Part shown: positions 33,996-42,961 of the stretch, one piece after another
Layout: every line of letters begins with the position of its first letter
How positions within the stretch are numbered: the first letter of the stretch is position 1
NCBI RefSeq assembly: GCF_000820045.1
Contig: NZ_CDBJ01000020.1
Location: 10,339 to 53,877 of the forward strand
Reading direction: 5' to 3'
Origin: Aeromonas rivuli
Lineage (GTDB): Bacteria; Pseudomonadota; Gammaproteobacteria; Enterobacterales; Aeromonadaceae
Length of the DNA: 43,539 bases
Notes under the pieces: generated by a model
Told to the model about the DNA's origin: nothing
Databases searched by the model: none
What the model saw: only the letters and a program-made list of their open reading frames with translations
Program-made: the position numbers and the translations under genes

Positions 33996-35592
33996 GATGT
34001 TGCTCCTGCTGGGCGCTCAGGGCTTGCAGTGAGGTGCCATGGCTGGCGGCGATGGCGGCCAGCACGGCGGCAGCCTTGGCGCGGGTCTCGTCCGCCTCCA
34101 TCTGGGGCTTGGAGTCATAGACCACACCGGCACCGGCCTGGACATGGGCGATGCCATTCTTGACGAAGGCAGAGCGGATCACGATGCAGGTATCCATCTC
34201 CCCTGTGCCGTTTAGATAGCCGACGGCGCCGCCGTAGCTGCCCCGTCTGCGCCCTTCCACCTCACGGATCAGCTCACTGGCCCGCAGCTTGGGGGCGCCG
34301 GTCAGGGTGCCCATGTTCATGCAGGCCTGATAGGCGTGCAGGGCATCCAGATCGGATCTCAGGGTGCCGACCACCCGGGAGACCAGGTGCATCACATGGC
34401 TGTAGCGATCCACCTTGAGCAAGTCCTTCACGTAGCGGGTGCCGGGCTCGGAGATGCGGGCGATGTCGTTGCGGCCCAAGTCGACCAGCATCAGGTGCTC
34501 GGCGACCTCCTTCTCGTCCTGGCGCAGTTCGAGCTCGATGCGGCCATCGAGATCCAGATTGATGCTGCCATCGGGGTTGAGGCCACGGCGGCGGGTACCG
34601 GCGATGGGGTACATCTCCACCTCGCGGCTCTTGGCGCAGAACTTGACCGCGCTCTCTGGGGAGGCGCCAAACAGGGTGAAGCCCTCGTCCTGCACATAGA
34701 ACATGTAGGGGCTGGGGTTGGTCTGCTTGAGGCGGCGATAGGCGGCGAGCGGGTCGGGGCAGGGCAGGGAGAAACTGCGCGACGGCACCACCTGGAAGAT
34801 GTCGCCCCGACGGATGAAGCCCTTGAGCCGCTCGACTTCGGCGCAGAACTGCTTGTCGTTCTTGTCCACGCTCATGCCCGCCGTCAGCACGGGGGCGGTC
34901 CGCGTGACGGCGAGGTCTTGCTGGCAGGCCAGCTTGAGGGCCGCCAAGCGGTCGGTCAGCCGGGCACAACGCTCGTCCAGGTCCCCTTCGCCACCGAACA
35001 GGCAGGCGCTGAGCTGGGTGCTCTGCTTGATGTGATCGATGGTGATCAGGGTCTCGGCCACATAGAAGCAGTAGTCGGGGCAGTCGTTGCTGCCTTCCGG
35101 CACCTGGGGCAGATCTTCGAAGGAGGCAATCAGGTCATAGGCAAAGGTGCCCGCCAGGAAGAGCGCCTCTTTGCCGAGTTGGCAGTGCAGCTCGCGCTGC
35201 AGGGTGCGCAACACGTCCAGTACGCCATAGCCCTTGAGGCGGCTATCTTCATCCAGCTCCCGATCCGAGGCGGGAAAATCCAGCACCAGTTCGCCATCGG
35301 CATCAGCCTGGCTGATGAAGGTCGGCAGGTGAGCGCGCAACAAGGCTTGCAGCGCAGGGCCGTTGTCATTGAGGGTGCGCACTCGCACCCTGCGGCCCCG
35401 GCACTCGATGCGCAGGCAGGCATCGACCAGCAGCAGGCTCTGGGTGCCCGCCTTGGAGTCTATCTCCACCGATTCGAGCAGCAGGGTGTTGGGGCTCTCC
35501 TGACAGAGCCGGGTGAACAGGGCCAACGGGTCGGCCACATAAGGGGCGTTGAGCTTGAGGGCGTCAAATTCGCCCAGGGATAAACGAGTCAT
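33988..35592 (-). CDS. trpE: Anthranilate synthase component I
   Basis: Makes anthranilate from chorismate with ammonia from TrpG; the committed and tryptophan-inhibited step. About 534 residues. The LLLESVEIDSK feedback-binding segment is near residue 38. The chorismate-binding core includes GDIFQVVPSRSF, PYMFYV, PIAGTRRRGLNPDGS, HLMLVDLGRNDIARI, TLTGAPKLRASELI, and the C-terminal QAGAGVVYDS. The start ATG at 35592 has GGGAAGG upstream and fits the family. A 20-residue upstream frame overlaps this ATG. Confidence 0.98.
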   Translation of the reverse strand: MTRLSLGEFDALKLNAPYVADPLALFTRLCQESPNTLLLESVEIDSKAGTQSLLLVDACLRIECRGRRVRVRTLNDNGPALQALLRAHLPTFISQADADGELVLDFPASDRELDEDSRLKGYGVLDVLRTLQRELHCQLGKEALFLAGTFAYDLIASFEDLPQVPEGSNDCPDYCFYVAETLITIDHIKQSTQLSACLFGGEGDLDERCARLTDRLAALKLACQQDLAVTRTAPVLTAGMSVDKNDKQFCAEVERLKGFIRRGDIFQVVPSRSFSLPCPDPLAAYRRLKQTNPSPYMFYVQDEGFTLFGASPESAVKFCAKSREVEMYPIAGTRRRGLNPDGSINLDLDGRIELELRQDEKEVAEHLMLVDLGRNDIARISEPGTRYVKDLLKVDRYSHVMHLVSRVVGTLRSDLDALHAYQACMNMGTLTGAPKLRASELIREVEGRRRGSYGGAVGYLNGTGEMDTCIVIRSAFVKNGIAHVQAGAGVVYDSKPQMEADETRAKAAAVLAAIAASHGTSLQALSAQQEQHHD

Positions 35593-35651
35593 AAGGCCTT
35601 CCCTTGCGATGGTACTTGGCGTGTGCCTATGGAGTGAAAACAGCGAGTCAT
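35589..35651 (-). CDS. Possible short upstream reading frame coupled to trpE
   Basis: The 20-residue frame MTRCFHSIGTRQVPSQGKAL has AAGGA about 10 nt upstream and ends with a TGA overlapping the trpE ATG. It begins with the same ATGACTCG as trpE itself. It may be a third, more decayed start copy or a translational coupler, or it may be chance. Confidence 0.3.
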   Translation of the reverse strand: MTRCFHSIGTRQVPSQGKAL

Positions 35652-35755
35652 GACGTTCTATTCCTTGAAATTGAGTGGGTTTTGTCCGCTTCAGTCGGGT
35701 TGCCATCGCCATGTCTGTTTAATCGGTTTCATCACGCGTCCATTTACCGGATAAT

Positions 35756-35786
35756 AAAAAAGCCCGCTGGGGTCAGCGGGCTTTTT
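35756..35786 (-). terminator. trp attenuator (rho-independent terminator in the leader)
   Basis: A 9-bp stem (AGCCCGCTG/CAGCGGGCT, 35761-35769 with 35774-35782) with a 4-nt loop is followed on the minus strand by a T-run. A competing antiterminator pairing is visible: GCGGGC of the leader RNA (35842-35837) can pair with the GCCCGC of the first terminator arm. This gives the classical attenuation switch with trpL. Confidence 0.92.
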
Positions 35787-35845
35787 CTTTGTGTTCTTTA
35801 TTTGCTGTCAGATTACAGGTACAGCAACGACCACACGCCCGCATG

Positions 35846-35896
35846 TCAGGGAATGTGCCACCACCAGTTTGCGTTCAGGGTGATTGTCGTTTGCAT
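35846..35896 (-). CDS. trpL: trp operon leader peptide
   Basis: A 16-residue peptide, MQTTITLNANWWWHIP, with three consecutive Trp codons. Ribosome stalling at these codons when charged tRNA-Trp is scarce favours the antiterminator and lets transcription pass the attenuator 60 nt downstream. Position, length and Trp codons are diagnostic. Confidence 0.95.
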   Translation of the reverse strand: MQTTITLNANWWWHIP

Positions 35897-35951
35897 GATA
35901 GAGTCCTGTGACTGTCATTCGAGTGGATGCCCTTGGCATCGAAGTGCCTAC

Positions 35952-35980
35952 AGAAAACGATAAAGCGGCGACCAAGTCAA
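35952..35980 (-). promoter_or_regulatory. Candidate trp operon promoter
   Basis: On the minus strand TTGACT (35980-35975) and TTTTCT (35957-35952) are separated by 17 bp, about 56 nt before trpL. The -10 is weak. No palindromic TrpR operator of the CTAGTTAACTAG type is visible here. Confidence 0.45.
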
Positions 35981-36025
35981 GTCGCTTTTGCCAATTCGCC
36001 CTGAACCATGTGAGCGAGATAGCCA

Positions 36026-36913
36026 ATGCGATTCGATCTGCACTGCCATACCACAGCCTCCGACGGTGTGCTGGCGCCCAGGGACCTGGTGCGCCGCGCC
36101 GCCGAGAAGGGCGTAGAGGTGTTGGCGGTCACTGACCACGATACCCTCGCCGGACTTGACGAGGTGCGCGCCACCATCGCCGCCGAGCAGCTGCCGCTGC
36201 GGCTGGTGAGCGGGGTCGAGATCTCCACCGCCTGGGAGCATAACGAGATCCATATAGTGGCGTTGGGGGTGGATGAAAAAAATCCACTGTTGATGGATTT
36301 TCTTGCGGCCCAGCTCGCCCGGCGCGAGGCCAGAGCCCAGGAGATTGGTCGGCGCCTGGAGAAGTGCCAGATCCCCGGCACCTATGAAGAGGCCAAGCAG
36401 CTGGCCGGCGACGCCGCCGTCACTCGCGCCCATTTTGCCCGGGTGCTGGTGGCCCGCGGCATTGCCGACAACATGCAGAAGGTGTTCAAGAAATACCTGA
36501 GCCGGGGCAACAAGGGTTATGCCCCGGCCGACTGGCCCGAGATGGCGGCGGCGATCGCCGTGATCCACAGTGCCGGTGGCCTGGCGGTGCTGGCCCATCC
36601 TAGCCGTTATGATCTTACCGCCAAGTGGATCAAGCGGCTGCTGGTGGTGTTCAAGGCCGCAGGGGGGGATGCCATGGAGGTCTCCCTGCCCCAGCAGAGC
36701 CCGGGGGAGCGCGCCAATCTGGGCCAGTGGGCCAAGGATCACGATCTCTATGTGTCGGTCGGCTCTGATTTTCACTTCCCGTCCAACTGGACCGAGCTGG
36801 GCCGCCATCTCTGGCTGCCCAAGGAGGGCACGCCGCTCTGGCTCGCCTATCCGGGCCATTTCGGACTCAGCAGCGATGAGCACCAGCGCTTGTTGGCGAG
36901 CCGTGCGACCTGA
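36026..36913 (+). CDS. rnm: PHP-domain 5'-3' exoribonuclease Rnm (TrpH/YciV)
   Basis: A 295-residue PHP-family metal-dependent phosphoesterase. In E. coli Rnm (RNase AM) matures 5' ends of rRNAs and shortens oligonucleotides. The PHP motifs are present: RFDLHCHTTASDG, AVTDHDTLAG, VSGVEIST, IHIVALG, AVLAHPSRY, and SVGSDFHFPSN. It is divergent from the trp operon, the location that gave the old name trpH. The ATG at 36026 has GAGCGAG upstream. Confidence 0.95.
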   Translation: MRFDLHCHTTASDGVLAPRDLVRRAAEKGVEVLAVTDHDTLAGLDEVRATIAAEQLPLRLVSGVEISTAWEHNEIHIVALGVDEKNPLLMDFLAAQLARREARAQEIGRRLEKCQIPGTYEEAKQLAGDAAVTRAHFARVLVARGIADNMQKVFKKYLSRGNKGYAPADWPEMAAAIAVIHSAGGLAVLAHPSRYDLTAKWIKRLLVVFKAAGGDAMEVSLPQQSPGERANLGQWAKDHDLYVSVGSDFHFPSNWTELGRHLWLPKEGTPLWLAYPGHFGLSSDEHQRLLASRAT

Positions 36914-36995
36914 GTGGCGCCAGCCGATAGGCAGCGTGCTAAAGTGGCTATTGTATTGAAGGCAGGATGAGCCTGCCCTATTCCGGGAGGAATAT

Positions 36996-37616
36996 ATGAC
37001 TCAGCATTTCTATGTACATCCAGACAATCCCCAGGCCCGTCTCATCAGCCAGGCGGTGCAGATCATTCAAAATGGTGGCGTCATCGCTTATCCCACCGAC
37101 TCGGGCTATGCCCTCGGCTGTCACATGGGCGACAAGGGCGCTCTCGAGCGGATCTGCCGCATTCGCCGCATCGATCCCACTCATGATTTCACCCTGGTGT
37201 GCCGGGATCTCTCCGAGATAGCCACCTATGCCAAGGTGGACAACAGCGCGTTTCGTCTGCTCAAGAGCAATACCCCGGGTGCCTATACCTTCATCTTCAA
37301 GGCGACCAAGGAAGTGCCGCGCCGCCTGATGAACGAGAAGAAGAAGACCATCGGTATCCGGGTGCCCGCCAACAACATTGCCCTGGCACTGCTCGAGGCC
37401 CTCGGTGAGCCGCTGCTCTCCACCAGCCTGATCCTGGCGGGATCCGAGATGGCGGAGTTTGACCCGGAAGAGATCGCCGACAAGCTCGGCAAGCAGCTGG
37501 ATCTGGTACTCAATGGTGGTTATCTCGGCGAGCAGCCGACCACTGTGGTCGATTTCTCCGACGAAGACCCCGTGGTGCGCCGCCGTGGCGCCGGAGATCC
37601 CACTCCGTTTGAATGA
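36996..37616 (+). CDS. yciO: Sua5/YciO/YrdC family protein YciO
   Basis: A 206-residue member of the threonylcarbamoyl-AMP synthase superfamily. It shows IAYPTDSGYALGCHMGDKGA, FTLVCRDLSEI, the GAYTFIFKATKEVPRR core, KTIGIRVPANNIA and STSLILAG. YciO is the paralogue of TsaC and has weak or unclear activity in tRNA t6A synthesis. GGGAGGAATAT precedes the ATG by 5-7 nt. It stands 82 nt after rnm and is followed by scpA. Confidence 0.95.
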   Translation: MTQHFYVHPDNPQARLISQAVQIIQNGGVIAYPTDSGYALGCHMGDKGALERICRIRRIDPTHDFTLVCRDLSEIATYAKVDNSAFRLLKSNTPGAYTFIFKATKEVPRRLMNEKKKTIGIRVPANNIALALLEALGEPLLSTSLILAGSEMAEFDPEEIADKLGKQLDLVLNGGYLGEQPTTVVDFSDEDPVVRRRGAGDPTPFE

Positions 37617-37647
37617 GGCCAGCGCACCATCCCATGAGAGGGAGAAG

Positions 37648-38472
37648 ATGACGCCGATGGTGGCCACACCCATCGCGACCGTACTGGGGCAGCCCTATCA
37701 TGAGCTGCCCCAGGATCTCTTCATCCCCCCGGATGCGCTGGAGGTGTTTCTCGAAACCTTCGAGGGGCCGCTGGATCTGCTGCTCTACCTGATCCGTCGC
37801 CAGCAACTCGATATTCTCAACCTGCCGATCCTGCAGATCACCACCCAGTACATGCGCTATGTGGAGCTGATGCAGGGGCTCAATCTGGAGCTGGCAGCCG
37901 AATATCTGCTGATGGCGGCCTGGCTTGCGGAGATAAAATCCCGGCTGCTGTTGCCCAAGGCGCCCGAGCTGGAAGACGAAGACGAGGGGGAGGATCCCAG
38001 GGTCACTCTCATTCGCCGCCTGCAAGAGTATGAGCGCTTCAAGCATGGTGCCGAGCGGCTCGATGGCTTGCCCAGGGTGGAGCGGGAGATTTTTATTGCC
38101 GCCGCCCTGCCACCGGACTTTGGCGCCCTCAAGCCGCTGTCACCCGATGTCTCCCTGGTCGAGCTCGCACTCTACATGCAAAGTGTGGTAAAACGCGCGA
38201 CGCATTTTGAGCATCACCAGATCCGCCGCGAGCAGATCCCGACCCGGGTACGCATGGCCGAAATTCTCGCCTTGCTCTCCCTGGGGCAGACGCTGCAGCT
38301 GGCCGATGTGCTGCGCGCCGAAGAGGGGCGCATGGGAGTGCTGGTCAGTTTTCTGGCTCTGCTTGAGCTGTGCAAGGAGCAGCTTATCTGGATCTTGCAG
38401 GCCGAGCCGCTGGGCCCTATCCATTTCGCCCTGGCAAGCCAGATAGAAGAGGCGAGCGGACATGAGCAATGA
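37648..38472 (+). CDS. scpA: Segregation and condensation protein A
   Basis: Kleisin subunit of the SMC-ScpAB condensin complex. 274 residues with the N-terminal kleisin motif FEGPLDLLLYLIRRQQLDILNLPILQIT, the AAEYLLMAAWLAEIKSRLLLP helix, an acidic linker (LEDEDEGED) and a C-terminal winged-helix region (MAEILALLSLGQTLQLADV, GVLVSFLALLELCKEQLI). The ATG at 37648 has GAGAGGGAGAAG directly upstream. Frames open from 37459 lack similarity and overlap yciO. Gamma-proteobacteria with MukBEF usually lack or diverge in ScpAB, so the partner SMC protein is a point to check elsewhere in the genome. Confidence 0.93.
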   Translation: MTPMVATPIATVLGQPYHELPQDLFIPPDALEVFLETFEGPLDLLLYLIRRQQLDILNLPILQITTQYMRYVELMQGLNLELAAEYLLMAAWLAEIKSRLLLPKAPELEDEDEGEDPRVTLIRRLQEYERFKHGAERLDGLPRVEREIFIAAALPPDFGALKPLSPDVSLVELALYMQSVVKRATHFEHHQIRREQIPTRVRMAEILALLSLGQTLQLADVLRAEEGRMGVLVSFLALLELCKEQLIWILQAEPLGPIHFALASQIEEASGHEQ

Positions 38473-38695
38473 GTCAATGTGGCTGGCCCTGCCCGCCGCG
38501 ATGGCGGCAGGGGCGGCCATGGCCCTCCCGTCGGAAGGGGAGCCGGGGGCCATCGTCATCATTCACGAGCGAGAGTTCATTAATTCGCCAGCCGACTTGT
38601 GGTATGCTGCGCCCCGCGATTTTTGCGCTGCGGCCATCTTTGGCGAGCGCGGTCTGGCAAGCCTGGAGGAGAGTGGTCATGGCTCTGCCTGCTGA
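38462..38695 (+). CDS. Possible small frame bridging scpA and scpB
   Basis: A 77-residue frame starts inside the last codons of scpA and ends 17 nt into scpB, covering the 206-nt gap between them. It begins MSNESMWLALPAAMAAG. No good ribosome-binding site or homology is seen. The gap also holds an extended -10-like element (TGGTATGCT around 38605), so it may instead be leader for scpB. Confidence 0.22.
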   Translation: MSNESMWLALPAAMAAGAAMALPSEGEPGAIVIIHEREFINSPADLWYAAPRDFCAAAIFGERGLASLEESGHGSAC

Positions 38696-39251
38696 ACGGC
38701 TCAAGACCCTGCTCGAGGCGGCGCTGTTCGTGGCGGGTCGGCCCTTGACGGTGAGCGAACTCAAGGGCAGCGTGCTGGCGGATTATCCGGTGACCAGCCG
38801 TTACGTGCAGCTGCTGCTGGCCGAGCTCAAGCAGGATTACAGCGAGCGGGGGGTGGAGCTCAAGGAGGTCGCCTCCGGTTGGCGTTTTCAGGCGCGCCAG
38901 GAGTATGCCGAAGAGCTCTCCCGGCTGTGGAGCGAGCGGGCGCCGCGTTACTCGCGGGCCGTGCTGGAGACGTTGACGCTGATTGCCTATCGTCAGCCGA
39001 TAACCCGGGCCGAGATCGAAGCCATCCGTGGGGTGGCGGTCTCTAGCCAGATAGTGAATACCCTGAAAGAGCGTGGCTGGGTGCGCAGCATAGGCCACAA
39101 AGAGGTGGTGGGTCGGCCCGAGCTGCTCGCCACCACCCGAGAATTTCTCGATTATTTTAATTTGCAGAGCCTGGAACAGCTCCCCGAGCTGGATCCTGAA
39201 CTGCAACAACCCTTGTCCGCCATGCTGGGCGAGGAGAGCGCTCCCCATTGA
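38679..39251 (+). CDS. scpB: Segregation and condensation protein B
   Basis: A 190-residue winged-helix protein that binds ScpA in the SMC complex. It shows LKTLLEAALFVAGRPLTVSEL at the start, then EVASGWRFQARQEYAE, LETLTLIAYRQPITRAEIEAIRGV and GRPELLATTREFLDYFNL. The ATG at 38679 follows GGAGGAGAG by a few bases. Upstream in-frame sequence to 38469 has no similarity. Confidence 0.94.
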   Translation: MALPAERLKTLLEAALFVAGRPLTVSELKGSVLADYPVTSRYVQLLLAELKQDYSERGVELKEVASGWRFQARQEYAEELSRLWSERAPRYSRAVLETLTLIAYRQPITRAEIEAIRGVAVSSQIVNTLKERGWVRSIGHKEVVGRPELLATTREFLDYFNLQSLEQLPELDPELQQPLSAMLGEESAPH

Positions 39252-39393
39252 GCAAGCCGGTCGAATGAGCGGTGCGATCTGGTGAGTGCGGTATCTTAAT
39301 CATTGAAGCGGTGGCGGATCCCCGTCTGGGATCCACCACAGTCATTACCCTTGCCCGGCATGCCGGACAGGGAACAACAATCAGGTAACCCCG

Positions 39394-40317
39394 ATGAGTG
39401 AAAAACTGCAAAAAGTGTTGGCCCGCGCGGGTCACGGCTCCCGTCGTGAGATGGAGGCCCTGATCACCGCAGGTCGGGTCAGTGTGGATGGCAAGGCTGC
39501 CACACTGGGAGATCGCGTCGAAGTGAACGCCGTGATCCGGGTGGATGGTCATCAGATCAAGACCCGTGCTGCCGAAGAGCAGATCTGCCGTGTGCTGGCG
39601 TATCACAAGCCAGAAGGCGAAATGTGTACCCGCCACGATCCGGAAGGTCGTCCGACCGTGTTCGATCGTCTGCCCAAGATGGATGGTGCCCGCTGGATAG
39701 CGGTGGGGCGTCTGGACGTCAACACCTCGGGTCTGCTGCTGTTCACCACCGACGGTGAACTGGCCAACCGCCTGATGCACCCGAGCCACCAGGTGGAGCG
39801 TGAATACGCGGTGCGGGTGTTTGGCGAGATCACCGAGGCCATGCTGCAGCGTCTGCGCAAGGGCGTGCAGCTCGAAGATGGTCTGGCCAAGTTCAACAAG
39901 ATCAAGGCAGCCGGTGGCGAAGGCCTGAACCAGTGGTTCAACGTCACCCTGACCGAGGGTCGCAACCGTGAAGTGCGCCGCCTGTGGGAATCCCAGGAAG
40001 TGCAGGTGAGCCGCCTGATGCGGGTGCGTTACGGCGACGTTACCCTGGATCGCGGCATCCCCCGTGGTGGCTGGAAAGAGCTCAAACTGCAGGAAGTGAA
40101 CTACCTGCGCGGCTTGGTCCACATGAACTACGAGACCGAATCCAAGGTCGATCTGCAGCAAGAGGGCAAGAGCACCCGTCACAAGCAGGCCGCCCAGATC
40201 CGCCGCGCCGTCAAACGCCACAAAGAGATGCAAGGTCAGGAGCCCCGTGCCCGCACTGCGAGCGCCCGTCGCAAGCCGACCTCCTCGACCCGCAACTCGG
40301 GTACCGGCAGCAAGTAA
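39394..40317 (+). CDS. rluB: 23S rRNA pseudouridine 2605 synthase RluB
   Basis: A 307-residue pseudouridine synthase of the RsuA family, modifying helix 93 of 23S rRNA. An N-terminal S4 RNA-binding domain ([21 protein letters not shown], about 1-60) precedes the catalytic domain. The catalytic Asp lies in [19 protein letters not shown]; also present are [20 protein letters not shown] and [11 protein letters not shown] basic, low-complexity C-terminal tail follows (about 255-307), common in RluB. It has its own terminator. Confidence 0.96.
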   Translation: MSEKLQKVLARAGHGSRREMEALITAGRVSVDGKAATLGDRVEVNAVIRVDGHQIKTRAAEEQICRVLAYHKPEGEMCTRHDPEGRPTVFDRLPKMDGARWIAVGRLDVNTSGLLLFTTDGELANRLMHPSHQVEREYAVRVFGEITEAMLQRLRKGVQLEDGLAKFNKIKAAGGEGLNQWFNVTLTEGRNREVRRLWESQEVQVSRLMRVRYGDVTLDRGIPRGGWKELKLQEVNYLRGLVHMNYETESKVDLQQEGKSTRHKQAAQIRRAVKRHKEMQGQEPRARTASARRKPTSSTRNSGTGSK

Positions 40318-40344
40318 GCCGCCAGTCATGCTGACTGACGCGAA

Positions 40345-40380
40345 ACAGGGCCCGCACTCCTCAGTGCGGGCCCTGTTCGT
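40345..40380 (+). terminator. Rho-independent terminator of rluB
   Basis: A 14-bp perfect stem (ACAGGGCCCGCACT/AGTGCGGGCCCTGT) with a CCTC loop and a T-rich tail, 27 nt after the stop codon. Confidence 0.9.
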
Positions 40381-40495
40381 TATGGGGGCGCCACAGGGCC
40401 TGGGGCTGTGCGCCTCAACCCTGTCCGCGGGAAAGGGAGGTTGCCTCGGCCCTGGCTCCTTGTTAGCCTCTGGCTATCGGATACAGGAGAAACTA

Positions 40496-41368
40496 ATGAG
40501 CAAGGTACTGGATGAGCTGCTGGCACTGCTGGCGCTGGAGAAGATCGAAGAGGGCCTGTTTCGGGGCCAGAGCCAGGATCTCGGCCTGAGAGCCGTGTTC
40601 GGCGGGCAGGTCATGGGGCAGGCGTTGTCCGCCGCCAAGCAGACGGTGGCCGCCGATCGTCAGGTACACAGCTTTCACTCCTATTTTCTGCGCCCCGGGG
40701 ATGCCAATAGACCCATCGTCTACGACGTGGAGAACATCCGCGACGGTCAGACCGTCTCCACCCGCCGGGTCAAGGCCATTCAGGGCGGCAAGCCCATCTT
40801 CTACCTCAACGCCTCCTTTCAAGTCGAGGCCGAGGGCTTCGAGCATCAGATCAGCATGCCGGAGGGGATCACGCCTCCTGAGTTGCTCAAGAGCGAGCTG
40901 GAGCTGGTGCGTCCCTATGAGCATCAGATCCCGCCCGCTCTGCGTGACAAGATCCTGTGCGAGAAGCCCCTCGAAATTCGCCCGGTGACCCTGGTCGATC
41001 CGATCCGGCCGGATGTCCACGAGCCGCTGCGCCACGTCTGGTTCAAGGCCAATGGCCAGATGCCGGATGATCCCAGGGTGCACAAGTACCTGCTGGCCTA
41101 CGCCTCGGATTTCCATTTCCTGTTTGCCGCCCTGCAACCTCACGGCGTCTCTTACTGGGAACCAGACATACAGGTGGCCACCATCGATCACTCCATGTGG
41201 TTCCATCGGGACTTCCGCCTCGATGACTGGCTGCTCTATGTGGTGGACAGCCCGAGCGCCAGCGCCGGCCGTGGTCTGGTGCGCGGCCAGTTCTTTACCC
41301 GGGACGGGGTGCTGGTGGCGAGCACCGCCCAGGAGGGGGTGATCCGCCGCCGGGGGAGCAAGCCATAG
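40496..41368 (+). CDS. tesB: Acyl-CoA thioesterase II
   Basis: A 290-residue double-hotdog thioesterase hydrolysing medium- and long-chain acyl-CoA. The start [24 protein letters not shown] and the motifs [52 protein letters not shown] (catalytic Asp region) and [19 protein letters not shown] match TesB. The ATG at 40496 has ACAGGAG 6 nt upstream. Frames open from 40247 run through the rluB terminator and are rejected. Confidence 0.96.
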   Translation: MSKVLDELLALLALEKIEEGLFRGQSQDLGLRAVFGGQVMGQALSAAKQTVAADRQVHSFHSYFLRPGDANRPIVYDVENIRDGQTVSTRRVKAIQGGKPIFYLNASFQVEAEGFEHQISMPEGITPPELLKSELELVRPYEHQIPPALRDKILCEKPLEIRPVTLVDPIRPDVHEPLRHVWFKANGQMPDDPRVHKYLLAYASDFHFLFAALQPHGVSYWEPDIQVATIDHSMWFHRDFRLDDWLLYVVDSPSASAGRGLVRGQFFTRDGVLVASTAQEGVIRRRGSKP

Positions 41369-41467
41369 TCGCAGGTTGTATATCGGAAGCGCTGTCGGGG
41401 CACTGTGTTCAGTGCGAGCGTGGCGACGAGTGGGTGAAGGGGTCAGCCCCATCAGAGATCGCACCAT

Positions 41468-41498
41468 AAAAAACGGGAGCCATTGGCTCCCGTTTTTT
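41468..41498. terminator. Bidirectional terminator between convergent genes
   Basis: The stem CGGGAGCC/GGCTCCCG is extended by six A-T pairs, giving a T-run on both strands. It lies between tesB and the opposing symporter gene. Confidence 0.92.
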
Positions 41499-41511
41499 AT
41501 GACCGTCAGAG

Positions 41512-42681
41512 TCAGGCAGCTTCAGACCGTGAGGTGCTATCACGCTGAGCGAAGCGATCGGCCCAGAGGGCGATGACGCCGTCTCCGGTCACGTTGCAGG
41601 CGGTGCCGAAGCTGTCCTGGGCCAGGTAGAGGGCGATCATCAGGGCGATGGAGGCCTCACCGAAGCCGAGCATGGAGGTGAGCAGGCCCAGGGCGGACAT
41701 GACGCCGCCACCCGGGGCGCCGGGCGCCGCTATCATGATGACCCCAAGCATCATGATGAAGGGCAACATGGTGCCGTAGCCCGGGATGGCCAGGTGTTCG
41801 GAGAGGTACATGACGGCGGTGGCACAGGTCACCAGGGTAATGGTGGAGCCGCACAGATGGATGGTGGCGCACAGGGGCACGGTAAAGTTGGCAATCCCCT
41901 CGCTCACCCCGTTCTGACGGCTGGCGCGCAGGGCCACCGGGATGGTGGCGGCGCTGGACATGGTGCCCAGGGCCGTGAAGTAGGCGGGCAGCATGTTCTT
42001 GAGCAGCATGAGCGGCGAACGGCCAAGGGCCAGCCCGGTGCCGACGAACAGCACACAGAGCCAGATCCAGTGCATCAGGATCGCCATCACCAGCACCACC
42101 CCGAAGGTCTTGAGGGTGGTGAAGACGGTGCCCTCCACCGTCATCTCCACGAAGACACCGGCGATATAGATGGGCAGCAAGGGAATGATCACCCGGGCCA
42201 GCAGGCGGTCGATGATATCGCGGCCCTGATCGGCGATACGACGCAAGTCAGTGGCCTCATTGGCGCTGATGCCGATCCCGAAGATGAAGGCGGCGGCCAG
42301 GGCCGACATGACCCCGAACAGCGGTGGTATCTCCATGTTGATATAGGAGACCAGCTTGCTGGCCGGATCCGCGCTGGCGGTGGCGGCCTCGGTCAGGGTC
42401 GGGATCAGCCGACTGGCCAGGGTGAAGGCGAAGGTGCCGGCCAAAATGGTGGAGCCATAAGCCAGGGCCACCGTCTTGCCGAGCAGCTTGCCCGAGTTCT
42501 TTGGCAAGCTGGCGATGCCGCTGGTGATAAAGAACAAGATGATGAGCGGAATGGTGAAGCCAATCAGCTGGCCGACCACCGTCTTGGCGGTGAACAGCAG
42601 ACGGGCGACCCAGTCGGGGGCATAGAGGCCGAGCAGCAGACCGGCGAGGATGCCGGCGAGGAGTTTGAGCACGAGTTTCAT
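41512..42681 (-). CDS. Dicarboxylate/amino acid:cation symporter (DAACS family)
   Basis: A 389-residue integral membrane transporter of the sodium/proton:dicarboxylate (SDF) family. It has about eight helices and two re-entrant hairpins. The serine-rich loop appears as ALGTMSSAATIPVALRAS, the second hairpin as VPLCATIHLCGSTI, and the substrate-region segments as GVIMIAAPGAPGGGVM and YLAQDSFGTACNVTGDGVIAL. It resembles the shorter SstT/GltP-like members; the substrate (aspartate, glutamate, serine or a C4-dicarboxylate) cannot be fixed by eye. Its upstream region (42682-42961) is AT-rich with no recognised operator. Confidence 0.9.
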   Translation of the reverse strand: MKLVLKLLAGILAGLLLGLYAPDWVARLLFTAKTVVGQLIGFTIPLIILFFITSGIASLPKNSGKLLGKTVALAYGSTILAGTFAFTLASRLIPTLTEAATASADPASKLVSYINMEIPPLFGVMSALAAAFIFGIGISANEATDLRRIADQGRDIIDRLLARVIIPLLPIYIAGVFVEMTVEGTVFTTLKTFGVVLVMAILMHWIWLCVLFVGTGLALGRSPLMLLKNMLPAYFTALGTMSSAATIPVALRASRQNGVSEGIANFTVPLCATIHLCGSTITLVTCATAVMYLSEHLAIPGYGTMLPFIMMLGVIMIAAPGAPGGGVMSALGLLTSMLGFGEASIALMIALYLAQDSFGTACNVTGDGVIALWADRFAQRDSTSRSEAA

Positions 42682-42961
42682 GGGCAGATCCGGTATGAGT
42701 GTCTGACTTGTTATTGTCTTCTGAATTTAGTGCGGCTTTTTAACACATATACACTCTTATGTCTGTCTATGCCTTGTTATGGTTGTGTTAAATGTTGTGA
42801 AGGATGCATCTATCCGATAGATGCGCTTGCGAGCCAGGTGCCGGATGGCCTGGGTTAGTCCGCCGGTGAAGACAAGGTAATACCAGGCCGGGGGCGCCAC
42901 TCATCCGGACCAGAGGAGTCGTCGGTAGCGGACTCTGACCGAGCCCATCCATCGATCAGAG

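Noticed and set aside
34336..35583. 415-codon open frame on the plus strand
   Set aside because: Antisense shadow of trpE, with no motifs.
35896..36025. TrpR operator in the trp promoter region
   Set aside because: No CTAGT/ACTAG-type palindrome could be found by eye on either strand.
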